Source: Acidimicrobiaceae bacterium
Lineage (GTDB): Bacteria; Actinomycetota; Acidimicrobiia; Acidimicrobiales; Ilumatobacteraceae
DNA length: 15,323 nt
Reading direction: 5' to 3'
Assembly (NCBI GenBank): GCA_003154135.1
Contig: PMCN01000110.1
Location: forward strand, 1 to 15,323
A program made the position numbers and the translations under genes. Shown in pieces: positions 1 to 6,969 of the stretch (its first letter is position 1; every line of letters begins with the position of its first letter). The notes under the pieces were generated by a model, which was not told where the DNA came from, ran no database searches, and saw nothing but the letters and a program-made list of their open reading frames with translations.

Positions 1-1901
1 GGTGCCCAGGCCTCGATGGGGCCGGCGCGGTCGACGCCGATGAGGGTCATACCCCAGCCCCACTGGAAGATGGCGACGGTGATGCCGTAGGCCGCGCCCA
101 CGGACAGCAGGTTCATGATGACCGCCTTCAGCGGCACCAACAGGCTGCGGAACACGATCATCAGCAGCAGGAAGCTCACCACCAGCACGCCGCCGATGAG
201 GATGGGAAGGCGGCTGCCGAGGTAGGCGGCGAAGTCGACCGAACCGGCGTTGAACCCGCCCACCTTCACCTGCAGGCCCGTCGCGGGCAGCACGTCGTGA
301 CGCAGGCGATGCACGAGGTCGGTGGTGGCCTTGTCCTGCGCGCTCGTCTTCGGGTACACCTGCCAGACGTAGACGCCCTTGGACACGGGTGCGGCCGGCG
401 AGATGAACGCCACGTTCGGATCCGCGGCCACGGCGGTGTTCACGCCCGCCACTGCGGCGTCGGTGGCCTTGGCGTCGTCGGTGACGAGGAGGAGCGGCGC
501 GTTGAAGCCGGGCCCGAAGCCCTCGGCGATGAGGTCGTACGCCTTGCGAGCGGTGTAGTCGGACGGGAGGTTGCCGGTGTCGCCGAAGCCGAGGCGGATG
601 CCGAACAGCGGGATGGCGAGCACCACCAGCACCACCACGCCGCCGATGAAGGCGGGCCACGGCCGGTGTTGGATGCCGCGGCTCCACTTCCACCAGAACT
701 GCTGCTCCTTCGACTTCACGCGGTGCTCGGGCATCGTTCGGTGCAGTGCGCCGATGCGGGGGACGCGGCGGAACTTCACGGCCATCGTGTAGAGGAGCAG
801 GAAGAACCCTGGCAGCACGCCGGCGCCGAGAACGGCAATGGCACCTGTGATGACGAAGGCGATTCCGCCCAGCACGAAGCATCCGACGGTGACCGCTGCC
901 GCCCACGTGGTGCGTTCGATCTTGCGGCCGGCGAAGCCGAGCAGTGCGGGCAGCAGGGTGAGCGCGGCGAACACCATCACCAGAACGGCCAGCGCGCCGG
1001 CCACGGCGAGCCCGCGCACGAACGAGATGCCCACCACGAACAGGCCGAGCAGCGAGATCATCACGGTGATGCCGGCGAACAGCACCGCCCGACCCGATGT
1101 GTCGACCGCGCGCACGGTGGCCTCCTCGGGGTCGAGGCCCGAGTGCAGTCCTTCGCGGAAGCGCGTGACGATGAACAGCGCATAGTCGATGCCTACGCCG
1201 AGGCCGATCATCGCGGCCATCTGCGTGGAGAACTCGGGCATCGACAGGAAGTGCGAGCCGATGCCCACCAGGCCGATGCCGGCGCCGAGTCCGAACAGCG
1301 CGGTGCCGATGGGCAGGCCCATGCCGAGCACAGAACCGAACGCGAGGAGGAGGATGATGACGGCGGCGATGATGCCGAGCAGCTCACTGGGCGGGAACTT
1401 GAACTGGCCGAACAGTTGGCCGCCGTACTCGATCTGCAGCCCCGGCACGTGCACCTGCTTGCCGAGGTCCTTGATCTGGTTCGCCAGCTTGAGCGCCTCG
1501 CTCTGGCCGCGTGTGGGGAAGGAGATCTGCGCGAACGAGATGGGCTTGGTGGGGCTGTTGTAACGGGCACCCGCGGTGGAGTACGGGCTGATGATGCTGA
1601 TGTCCTTGATCGCGGCGATCTTGGTGAACAGGTCGCTCATCGCCGCCTTCACGGTTGCGTCCTGCGTGCCCTGCGCCGCGGTGAACACGATCTGCGCGGT
1701 GGCGCCGCCCTGGCTGCCCTGGCCCACCGACTTCAACAGGGTGGTGACGTCGCGCGACTCGCTGTTGGGCAGCTCGAAGCTCGTGTGGTAGTCGGCCATC
1801 TTCCCGCCGACCACGGACAGGACGACGAGGATGGGCAGCCAGATGCCGAACACCATCAGGAGACGACGGCGATAGCTGAAGCGCGCCAGGCGAGCGAGCA
1901 T
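1..1901 (-). CDS. MMPL/RND-family membrane transporter, C-terminus cut off by window edge
   Basis: The first 633 residues of a large proton-driven exporter of the MMPL branch of the RND superfamily, which in actinobacteria typically moves lipids or other hydrophobic molecules across the cytoplasmic membrane. The order seen is one N-terminal membrane helix (about residues 14-32), a first extracytoplasmic porter domain (about 35-170), a helix bundle (about 173-340), a cytoplasmic linker, another helix (about 400-420) and a second porter domain running into the next helices. The GxGIDYALF segment at 234-243 holds the Asp-Tyr pair (D239, Y240) expected for proton relay. The ATG at 1901 is preceded by a GGAGG ribosome site eight bases upstream, which fixes the start. 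The family is usually 700-750 residues, so only the last helices are missing. It is divergent from rsgA with 63 bp between. Substrate unknown. Confidence 0.93.
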   Translation of the reverse strand, partial: MLARLARFSYRRRLLMVFGIWLPILVVLSVVGGKMADYHTSFELPNSESRDVTTLLKSVGQGSQGGATAQIVFTAAQGTQDATVKAAMSDLFTKIAAIKDISIISPYSTAGARYNSPTKPISFAQISFPTRGQSEALKLANQIKDLGKQVHVPGLQIEYGGQLFGQFKFPPSELLGIIAAVIILLLAFGSVLGMGLPIGTALFGLGAGIGLVGIGSHFLSMPEFSTQMAAMIGLGVGIDYALFIVTRFREGLHSGLDPEEATVRAVDTSGRAVLFAGITVMISLLGLFVVGISFVRGLAVAGALAVLVMVFAALTLLPALLGFAGRKIERTTWAAAVTVGCFVLGGIAFVITGAIAVLGAGVLPGFFLLLYTMAVKFRRVPRIGALHRTMPEHRVKSKEQQFWWKWSRGIQHRPWPAFIGGVVVLVVLAIPLFGIRLGFGDTGNLPSDYTARKAYDLIAEGFGPGFNAPLLLVTDDAKATDAAVAGVNTAVAADPNVAFISPAAPVSKGVYVWQVYPKTSAQDKATTDLVHRLRHDVLPATGLQVKVGGFNAGSVDFAAYLGSRLPILIGGVLVVSFLLLMIVFRSLLVPLKAVIMNLLSVGAAYGITVAIFQWGWGMTLIGVDRAGPIEAWA

Positions 1902-1964
1902 GTCAGGTTCCTCCCACTTCGGCCGCCCGGGGGCGCGGCCGTGTTGATTCGCAACGCTACCGTT

Positions 1965-2996
1965 GTGAAAATCAGCACGACACGTGACGCACGACTCGGC
2001 TGGCACCTCGAGGCCACCGCACGCTGGCGTGAGCTCGGCTCTCCCTCGGCCGCAGGGCGTGTGAGCAGGCTCGATCGTGGTTGGAGCACCGTCCTGGTGT
2101 CGTTGGACGACGCACCGCTGCGAATGCGCAACATCGGCGCCGACGTGGCCGTGGGCGACTTCGTGGTGGTCACCGACGATGGCGAGCGCGTCCAGGAGGT
2201 GATGCCGCGGCGCAGCGCGTTCGTGCGCAGGGCTTCGTTCGAAGGCAACCGCGCCGAGGCGCACACCATCGCCGCCAACATCGACGTGGTGGTCCTGGTG
2301 CACGCGCTCACGTCGCCGCCCAACCAGCGCCGTCTCGAACGCGAGCTGGTGCTGGCCTTCGACAGCGGGGCGCGGCCGGTGGTGGTGCTCACCAAGAACG
2401 ACCTCATCGACGACCCCGAGCACACGCTCGCCGCCCTGCGCGACGTGGCCCCCGACGTGCTGGTGATGCTCGCCAGCGGGATCAGCGGCGAAGGCGTCGA
2501 ATCGCTGCGTGCACTCGCCGCGGGCAACGCGACCATCGCGCTGCTCGGGGCGAGCGGCGTCGGCAAGAGCACGCTCGTCAACGCACTGGTCGGCCAGGAA
2601 CGGCAGGCCACCGCCGACGTGCGCGAGGGCGACCAGCGGGGCCGGCACACCACCAACGCCTCCCAGCTCGTGCGCCTGCCCGGCGACGGCTGGCTCATCG
2701 ACACGCCCGGCGTGCGCGCTGTCAGCCTGTGGAGCAGCGGGCGTGGCATCGAGCGTGCGTTCTCCGACGTCTTCGACCTGATGGACCACTGCCGGTTCCG
2801 CGACTGCAAGCACGAGCAGGAACCCGGCTGCGCGGTCAACGCGGCTGTGGCCGATGGGCGGCTCGACCTGCGCCGGCTCGACAGCATGAAGCGGCTCGTC
2901 GCCGAGGAGGCCGTCCTCGAGGAGGAGCAACGGGCCCAGGAGAAGGCGCTCGACAAGCGCGGAGTGCGACGCCCGCGGCCCAAGCCCTCACCCTGA
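1965..2996 (+). CDS. rsgA: Ribosome small-subunit GTPase RsgA (circularly permuted)
   Basis: Circularly permuted GTPase that acts late in 30S subunit maturation. An OB-like N-terminal part (about 30-80) is followed by the permuted motifs: G4 TKND at 143-146, then G1 GASGVGKST at 195-203, then G3 DTPG at 246-249. The C-terminal zinc site is complete (C276, C281, H283, C289), followed by a charged helical tail. At 343 residues it has the usual family length. The open frame extends far upstream as antisense of the transporter, so the start was chosen by homology: GTG 1965 keeps the LGW segment expected near the N-terminus. GTG 1941 and TTG 1944 are alternatives, and GTG 2061 would cut into the OB domain. 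No ribosome site is visible. An imperfect -10 (AACGCT, 1953-1958) six bases before GTG hints at a leaderless message. It converges with the STAS gene, with 13 bp between. Confidence 0.93.
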   Translation: MKISTTRDARLGWHLEATARWRELGSPSAAGRVSRLDRGWSTVLVSLDDAPLRMRNIGADVAVGDFVVVTDDGERVQEVMPRRSAFVRRASFEGNRAEAHTIAANIDVVVLVHALTSPPNQRRLERELVLAFDSGARPVVVLTKNDLIDDPEHTLAALRDVAPDVLVMLASGISGEGVESLRALAAGNATIALLGASGVGKSTLVNALVGQERQATADVREGDQRGRHTTNASQLVRLPGDGWLIDTPGVRAVSLWSSGRGIERAFSDVFDLMDHCRFRDCKHEQEPGCAVNAAVADGRLDLRRLDSMKRLVAEEAVLEEEQRAQEKALDKRGVRRPRPKPSP

Positions 2997-2999
2997 TCG

Positions 3000-3027
3000 G
3001 TGCGACCGCTCAGGCTCCCGGTCGCAC
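3000..3027. terminator. Perfect 9-bp hairpin between convergent rsgA and STAS genes
   Basis: GTGCGACCG (3000-3008) pairs perfectly with CGGTCGCAC (3019-3027) around a 10-base loop. It starts 3 bp after the rsgA stop and runs into the last codons of the STAS gene, so it could end transcription from both sides. There is no T-run, so this is a GC-type terminator by position only. Confidence 0.5.
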
Positions 3028-3348
3028 GACCAGCGATGCCTTCACGGTGACGGCGCGGGTGAGTCCGGTGAGCTCGAAGCGCTGCAGGAGCCGGTCGTTG
3101 GTGCACACGAGCACCAGATCGCCGCCGTGCTCGCGTGCCTGGCCCGCGGCTCCCAGCAGCATGCCGAGCCCGGTGTCGTCGAGCGCGGTCACGCCGTCGA
3201 GATCGACGTGCACGGTGGTGCCCGGGTGCTCACCGATTGCGCGCGACAGGTGATCGCGCAGCAGCGGCAGCGTGGCGAGGTCGATCTCGCCGTTGACCTG
3301 CAGCACGGCGAGATCGCCCACGGTGGTGAGTCGGCACACGAGATCCAT
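3010..3348 (-). CDS. STAS-domain anti-sigma factor antagonist-like protein
   Basis: A 112-residue single STAS domain of the SpoIIAA/RsbV kind. Such proteins bind anti-sigma kinases and are switched by phosphorylation of one Ser in a D-S-S/T-G loop. The core is visible: a beta strand around 13-19, GEIDLATLP at 20-28, the strand-loop VHVDLDGVTALDDTGLGMLL at 46-65, and a C-terminal RFELTGL at 90-96. At the loop the sequence is D57-D58-T59-G60, so by alignment the phospho-acceptor Ser is Asp and the next residue is Thr. It is the last gene of the Tad operon, 23 bp after the TadE-like gene. ATG 3348 is chosen; an in-frame TTG at 3357 would add three residues. No good ribosome site is seen for either. 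The partner kinase or sigma factor is not in the window. Confidence 0.88.
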   Translation of the reverse strand: MDLVCRLTTVGDLAVLQVNGEIDLATLPLLRDHLSRAIGEHPGTTVHVDLDGVTALDDTGLGMLLGAAGQAREHGGDLVLVCTNDRLLQRFELTGLTRAVTVKASLVVRPGA

Positions 3349-3371
3349 CCGGGGCAACGCTAGCGGCGCCG

Positions 3372-3734
3372 CTACGGCGGCTCGACGGCCATCGTGACCG
3401 ACGCGACGACGTCGAGGTCGGGGAGCAGCGCCCCGACGAGCGGCACATCGGTGGGATCGGTGTAGCGCACCGTGGCGGTGACCATGCCGTCGTGCTCGTC
3501 GATCTGCACCTGCAACGGTGTGAGCGCCACCGCGGCTCGTGCGGCCGCGGCTGCCACACCCGGGGCGGGCGACAACGCCGCGGCACGTGCCGCTTCACGC
3601 GCGGCGAGTTGCACGGCCAGCCGGTCGCGGGCCACCACCGCCACCTGCACGACACCGAGCAGCAGCACGCACAGCACGGGCAGCGAAAGCGCGAGTTCGA
3701 CGGTGGCCTGTCCGCGGTCGCGGTGGGGGCTCAC
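3372..3734 (-). CDS. TadE-like pseudopilin
   Basis: A 120-residue TadE-family minor pilin. After a short positive N-terminus it has RGQATVELAL at 7-16, the class III prepilin signature: processing after G8 with Glu at +5. A single hydrophobic helix (about 15-35) and a small extracytoplasmic domain follow. TadE-type proteins are thought to take part in assembly of Tad pili in the membrane. The GTG start at 3734 overlaps the stop of the upstream pilin gene by 4 bp (GTGA), so translation is probably coupled. The prepilin peptidase needed for cleavage is not encoded here. Confidence 0.88.
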   Translation of the reverse strand: MSPHRDRGQATVELALSLPVLCVLLLGVVQVAVVARDRLAVQLAAREAARAAALSPAPGVAAAAARAAVALTPLQVQIDEHDGMVTATVRYTDPTDVPLVGALLPDLDVVASVTMAVEPP

Positions 3735-3979
3735 ACCTTGCTCAGCACTGCGTCGAGCACGCGGTCGAAGAGCCTGCCGATCTTGCCGGCGCCGCCGCCG
3801 GCCGTTGCCCAGGCCACCACGAGCAGTGCCACGAGTGCGGCGCCGAGCAGCACCAGGGCGTACTCGACGGTGGCCTGACCAGCGTCACCGTGCCGTTCAG
3901 CGTCACGTTCGGCGTCACGTTCCTGACCCGTCAGGTACCAGGCGTGCACGCGTGTCATCAGTGCCAGCAGAGCGTTCAT
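3731..3979 (-). CDS. Small Flp/DUF4244-like pilin
   Basis: An 82-residue pilin-like protein. The motif GQATVEYALVLLG at 34-46 fits the Flp-type G/xxxxEY processing site: cleavage after G34, Glu at +5, Tyr at +6. It is followed by a hydrophobic helix (about 41-60) and a short amphipathic C-terminal tail, the architecture of Flp major pilins and of the actinobacterial DUF4244 family found in tad loci. The leader is long (34 residues) and highly charged, with a repeated E-R-D-A unit at 20-28. ATG 3979 has a GGAGG ribosome site six bases upstream, the strongest in the operon, which suits the most abundant subunit. It lies 37 bp after the tadC stop, the widest internal gap in the operon, and overlaps the TadE-like start by 4 bp. 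Confidence 0.85.
   Translation of the reverse strand: MNALLALMTRVHAWYLTGQERDAERDAERHGDAGQATVEYALVLLGAALVALLVVAWATAGGGAGKIGRLFDRVLDAVLSKV
3896..3925 (-). repeat. Tandem 12-bp repeat inside pilin leader
   Basis: On the minus strand GAACGTGACGC(C/T) occurs twice in tandem, followed by a third partial GAACGG. It encodes E-R-D-A twice and then E-R-H. This is an in-frame repeat that could expand or contract by four residues without breaking the gene. Confidence 0.7.
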
Positions 3980-4016
3980 CGTCGACCTCCGTCGTCGGGA
4001 GTGGGTGCAGGATCGC

Positions 4017-4607
4017 TCACCGGCGGAGCGACGACAGGGCTGCGAGCAGCAACGGCACCACGGCGAGCAGCACGAACGAGGGGAGCGTGCAGAGCACCAG
4101 CGGGAGCGAGAGGCGCACGGGCAGCTGCCGGGCCAGCGTGTCGGCCCGCCGGCGGCGCAGCATGCGGGCGTCGAAGGCGAGGCGTTCGAGTACGGGCGCG
4201 AGCGGCAACCCGTCGCGGTCGGCCGCTGCGAGGCTCTGCGCCAGTGACACGGCCACCGAGCCCAGGCTGCGCGGCAGCTCGTCGAGCGCGTCGGCAAAGC
4301 GGTGTCCCGCATCGACGCGTTGCAGCACCGCACCGAAGCCGTCGGCGAGCGCGGCCGGCAGGTGGGGCTGCACCGCGCGCAGTGCTGCGGCCGGCAGGTG
4401 GCCGGCTCGCACGGCGAGCACCACCAGTTCCACCGCGTCGGCGTACCCGGCCTCGACCGTTCGCCGTCGGGCACGGGCCGAGGCCGCCCGTGGTGGTGGA
4501 GCGATCGCCTCGTGACGCACCGGCCGGCGACTCGCTCGCGGACGGAGCCCGCGCGCGACGACCACGATGGCCAGCGCCAGCGACGCGTCGACCCACTGCT
4601 CGTTCAT
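4017..4607 (-). CDS. tadC: TadC-like type II secretion F-domain membrane protein
   Basis: A 196-residue inner-membrane platform protein of the Tad apparatus. An N-terminal helix (about 5-20) is followed by a basic, Ala/Pro-rich linker. A type II secretion F domain (about 55-175) includes ELVVLAVRAGHLP and the SVAVSLAQSLAAADRDGLPL segment. The C-terminus holds a long hydrophobic hairpin (about 165-192). TadB and TadC are expected to form the membrane base that TadA drives. The ATG at 4607 overlaps the tadB stop by 4 bp (ATGA). It is shorter than proteobacterial TadC (about 300 residues), in keeping with reduced actinobacterial versions. The frame is open upstream to 4640, but the overlap and the missing ribosome site there favour 4607. 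Confidence 0.88.
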   Translation of the reverse strand: MNEQWVDASLALAIVVVARGLRPRASRRPVRHEAIAPPPRAASARARRRTVEAGYADAVELVVLAVRAGHLPAAALRAVQPHLPAALADGFGAVLQRVDAGHRFADALDELPRSLGSVAVSLAQSLAAADRDGLPLAPVLERLAFDARMLRRRRADTLARQLPVRLSLPLVLCTLPSFVLLAVVPLLLAALSSLRR

Positions 4608-5224
4608 GGCGCGACGCTGCTGACGAGGTGGCGCATCCATGCCCAGCCGGCCAGGTTGCCCAGCACGCCCAGTGCTGCGGCCACTGCGCCGAACGGGCTG
4701 ACGAGCGCGGTGCGGAACGACGAACTGGTGAGCGCGCTCCAGGCGGCGAACAGCACGGGCACGGCGGTGAGCACGCGTGCGCTGAGCCGAGCCTGCGCAC
4801 TCTGTGCTGTTGCCTCGTCGCGCACGGCAGCCCGCTCGCGCAGCACGCCTGCGGCGGCCTGCAGCGTTGCCGCGGTGTGGCCGCCCAGCGTGGCCGCAGT
4901 GGTGAGGGCGTGCAGCACCAACGCCTCGTCGGGCTGCTGTGAGACCGACGTGGCGAGCGCGGCAAACGCACAGCCGGGTCGCAACACGTCGCCGTGCACT
5001 TCGGCTCGCTCCATCGCAATCGTGTAGCCCACGCTCAGGCTATGACCGCTGCGCACCTCGGCAGCGATGGCGTCGAGCAGGTCGGCCCAGTGCACGGTGG
5101 TGGGAGAGCGCAGAGGCCGTTTCTGCCGATGAGGCACGCTGGGTCGTCGCGCCGTGAGACAGCGGGTGCGCACCCGCGTTGCGATCACGACGACTGCTGG
5201 TGCCGCGACCCACGCGACGTTCAC
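4604..5224 (-). CDS. tadB: TadB-like type II secretion F-domain membrane protein
   Basis: A 206-residue partner of TadC in the pilus platform. It has an N-terminal hydrophobic stretch (about 3-17), a basic linker and an F domain (about 45-165) with WADLLDAIAAEVRSGHSL and the AATLGGHTAATLQAAAGVLRE segment. Two C-terminal membrane helices follow (about 150-168 and 178-197). The start is GTG 5224, whose GTGA overlaps the TadA stop by 4 bp; the frame stays open much further upstream only as a shadow of tadA. Truncated relative to classical TadB, as is common in actinobacterial tad loci. Confidence 0.88.
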   Translation of the reverse strand: MNVAWVAAPAVVVIATRVRTRCLTARRPSVPHRQKRPLRSPTTVHWADLLDAIAAEVRSGHSLSVGYTIAMERAEVHGDVLRPGCAFAALATSVSQQPDEALVLHALTTAATLGGHTAATLQAAAGVLRERAAVRDEATAQSAQARLSARVLTAVPVLFAAWSALTSSSFRTALVSPFGAVAAALGVLGNLAGWAWMRHLVSSVAP

Positions 5225-6198
5225 GCGCGTCCCCGCTGCAGCCCGCTGCACACCTGGGTCCCGGTGGCCAGCGTGCGCACCACGAAGCCGGCGTGCTCGT
5301 ACGTGCCGGCCACCACTTCGGCCACCTCGACCACCCGCCGCGCACCGTCGGCGTGCCGTGCCACGTGCACCACGACGTCGACGGCTCGCGTGACGTGCTG
5401 GCGCACCGCATCGAGAGGCCAGTTGCCCGCCTCGTGCAACACCAGAGTGGACAGCCGGTCGAGCGCGTCGAGCGCGCTGTTGGCGTGCACCGTGGCCAAC
5501 GAGCCGTCGTGGCCGGTGTTGAGCGCCTGCAGGAGGTGCACGGCCTCGTGCCCGCGGATCTCGCCCACCACGAGGCGGTCGGGACGCATGCGCAGTGCGG
5601 TGCGCAACAGGTGGTCGAGCGCCACCTCGCCCACTCCGTCGGGTGTTGCCTCGCGGGTCTCGAAGCGCACGACGTGCGGGTGCGGCAGCCGCAGTTCGGC
5701 CACGTCCTCGAGCGTGATGATCCGTTCGTGGGCGGGCACGAGGTGCGCCAGCGCGTTGAGCAGCGTGGTCTTTCCCGACGACGTGGCACCGCTGACCATC
5801 ACGTTGCAGCGGGCCTCGACGACGTGCTGCAGGAGGCGGGCCACCTCGGGCGGTGCGAATCCGTCGAGTGGGTGTGGCCGCACCGAGAACCGGCGGATGG
5901 CCAGGCACGGCCCGTCGACTGCAATGGGTTCGACCGCCGCGCAGAGCCGCGACCCGTCGGGCAGCCGGGCGTCGACGGTGGGGTGGGCACGGTCGAGCCG
6001 CCGGCCCACGGGGGCGAGGATGTGCTCGATGGCCGCGAGCAGCGTGGCGGGCCGCATGCTGCCGACGCGCTCGAGACGCCCCGCGCGCTCGACCCAGACG
6101 TCGCTGCCACCGTTGACGAGCACCTCGGTGACCGCAGGGTCGCGCAGCCACCGTTCGAGCCCACCGAGCGCGGATTGCTCGGCGACGAGGTCGATCAT
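5221..6198 (-). CDS. tadA: TadA/CpaF-type secretion ATPase
   Basis: A 325-residue hexameric-motor ATPase of the type II/IV secretion superfamily, expected to power Tad pilus assembly at the cytoplasmic membrane. Visible motifs in order are Walker A GATSSGKTT at 137-145, the Asp box ITLEDVAELRLP at 161-172, Walker B RLVVGEIRG at 208-216 and the His box GHDGSLATVHAN at 229-240. The N-terminal domain (about 1-125) is reduced, making the protein shorter than proteobacterial CpaF (about 400 or more). All ATPase motifs are intact. ATG 6198 overlaps the stop of the CpaE-like gene by 4 bp (ATGA), which decides the start against a much longer open frame upstream. Confidence 0.94.
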   Translation of the reverse strand: MIDLVAEQSALGGLERWLRDPAVTEVLVNGGSDVWVERAGRLERVGSMRPATLLAAIEHILAPVGRRLDRAHPTVDARLPDGSRLCAAVEPIAVDGPCLAIRRFSVRPHPLDGFAPPEVARLLQHVVEARCNVMVSGATSSGKTTLLNALAHLVPAHERIITLEDVAELRLPHPHVVRFETREATPDGVGEVALDHLLRTALRMRPDRLVVGEIRGHEAVHLLQALNTGHDGSLATVHANSALDALDRLSTLVLHEAGNWPLDAVRQHVTRAVDVVVHVARHADGARRVVEVAEVVAGTYEHAGFVVRTLATGTQVCSGLQRGRA

Positions 6199-6848
6199 GC
6201 GGCACCTCGCAGCGAATGAAGGAGGGTGCGCGGCACGCGGGCGGCCAGCAGGCCGGCGTCGACCGCCCGCGCGATGGCCGGATCGAACGGCACCTCGGCC
6301 ACCACGGGCGCACCCACGGCCTGCTCGATGTCGCGCACGCCGAGCGACCTGCCCGGCTCGCACACCACCACGACGGCCGTCGGGGTGATGCCGTCGGCCA
6401 CCGCCCTGCGCAACGCGATGTAGCACGGACGCGTCACCAGCAGCGTGCGATCGGCCGCGGCGAGCAGCGACGGTGGCGGCGGGCCGGCGCCGGCGTCGAT
6501 GACCACCTCTGCGTCGAGCGCGGTCAGCGCCTCGGCGAGCGCTGCCCAGTTCGGCGGACCCGGCTGTGCGGTCGACACGGCACGGGTCGACAGAGCACGG
6601 CAGGGCAACAGCTCGATGCCGTCGGTGACGGGTTGGGCGAGCCGGCAGAGCGCGGCGACGTCGGCCGTGGGCGACGCCAGCCAGTCGTGCAGCCCGGGGC
6701 CTGCCGGCTCGGGGAGCCCCAGCGCGGCCGGCAGGTCGCCGGCGAGGTCGGCCAGCACGCAAGGGCGAGTGCGGGCGATGAGCAGTGCGAGCGCAGCAGC
6801 AACCACCGTGGTGCCGCTGCCGCCCTTCGCGGACCAGCAGAGGATCAT
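6195..6848 (-). CDS. CpaE/TadZ-like MinD-family ATPase (first gene of Tad operon)
   Basis: A 217-residue P-loop protein of the ParA/MinD superfamily. Its place at the head of the tad operon suggests the CpaE/TadZ role of positioning the pilus machine. The N-terminus reads SAKGGSGTTVVA (6-17): the signature Lys (K8) of the deviant Walker A is present, but the usual GK[ST] Lys is Thr. Later landmarks are VVIDAGAG (about 114-121) and a strand-rich C-terminal half ending near LLHSLRG. There is no receiver domain, unlike Caulobacter CpaE. ATG 6848 follows a GGGGGT stretch about six bases upstream, a weak ribosome site. The substitution may mean weak or absent ATP hydrolysis, but related CpaE proteins also vary here. 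Confidence 0.82.
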   Translation of the reverse strand: MILCWSAKGGSGTTVVAAALALLIARTRPCVLADLAGDLPAALGLPEPAGPGLHDWLASPTADVAALCRLAQPVTDGIELLPCRALSTRAVSTAQPGPPNWAALAEALTALDAEVVIDAGAGPPPPSLLAAADRTLLVTRPCYIALRRAVADGITPTAVVVVCEPGRSLGVRDIEQAVGAPVVAEVPFDPAIARAVDAGLLAARVPRTLLHSLRGAA

Positions 6849-6895
6849 GGACTACCCCCAGGAGTGGGAGGGGCGACTGGGGGAGGTCGAGGCCG

Positions 6896-6924
6896 ACCAT
6901 ATCGACCGCACGGTCGGGTACCAA
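6896..6924 (-). promoter_or_regulatory. Predicted sigma-70-type promoter of the Tad operon
   Basis: On the minus strand TTGGTA (6924-6919) and TATGGT (6901-6896) are separated by exactly 17 bp. This predicts a start of transcription near 6889 and a leader of about 40 bases before the CpaE-like ATG at 6848. It is the best-formed -35/-10 pair I found in the window. Confidence 0.55.
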
Positions 6925-6929
6925 CGTGC

Positions 6930-6953
6930 CGGCTGTCCTAACGGCTGTCCTAA
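6930..6953 (-). repeat. Perfect 12-bp tandem repeat upstream of Tad promoter
   Basis: The minus strand reads TTAGGACAGCCG twice in immediate tandem. The repeat ends five bases upstream of the predicted -35, the usual place for an activator that contacts RNA polymerase. The one-turn period suggests two protein subunits bound side by side on the same face of the DNA. Confidence 0.6.
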
Positions 6954-6969
6954 TGGCCGAGGGGGTGCG

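Noticed and set aside
297..1940. Long open plus-strand frame running antisense through the transporter gene and continuous with rsgA
   Set aside because: Its translation is His/Glu/Asp/Arg-rich low complexity, typical of the complement of a GC-rich gene. The minus frame encodes a recognisable MMPL protein with a good ribosome site.
1921..1940. GGCCGC/GCGGCC inverted repeat between the transporter and rsgA
   Set aside because: Only 6 bp of arms in very GC-rich sequence; not distinguishable from chance.
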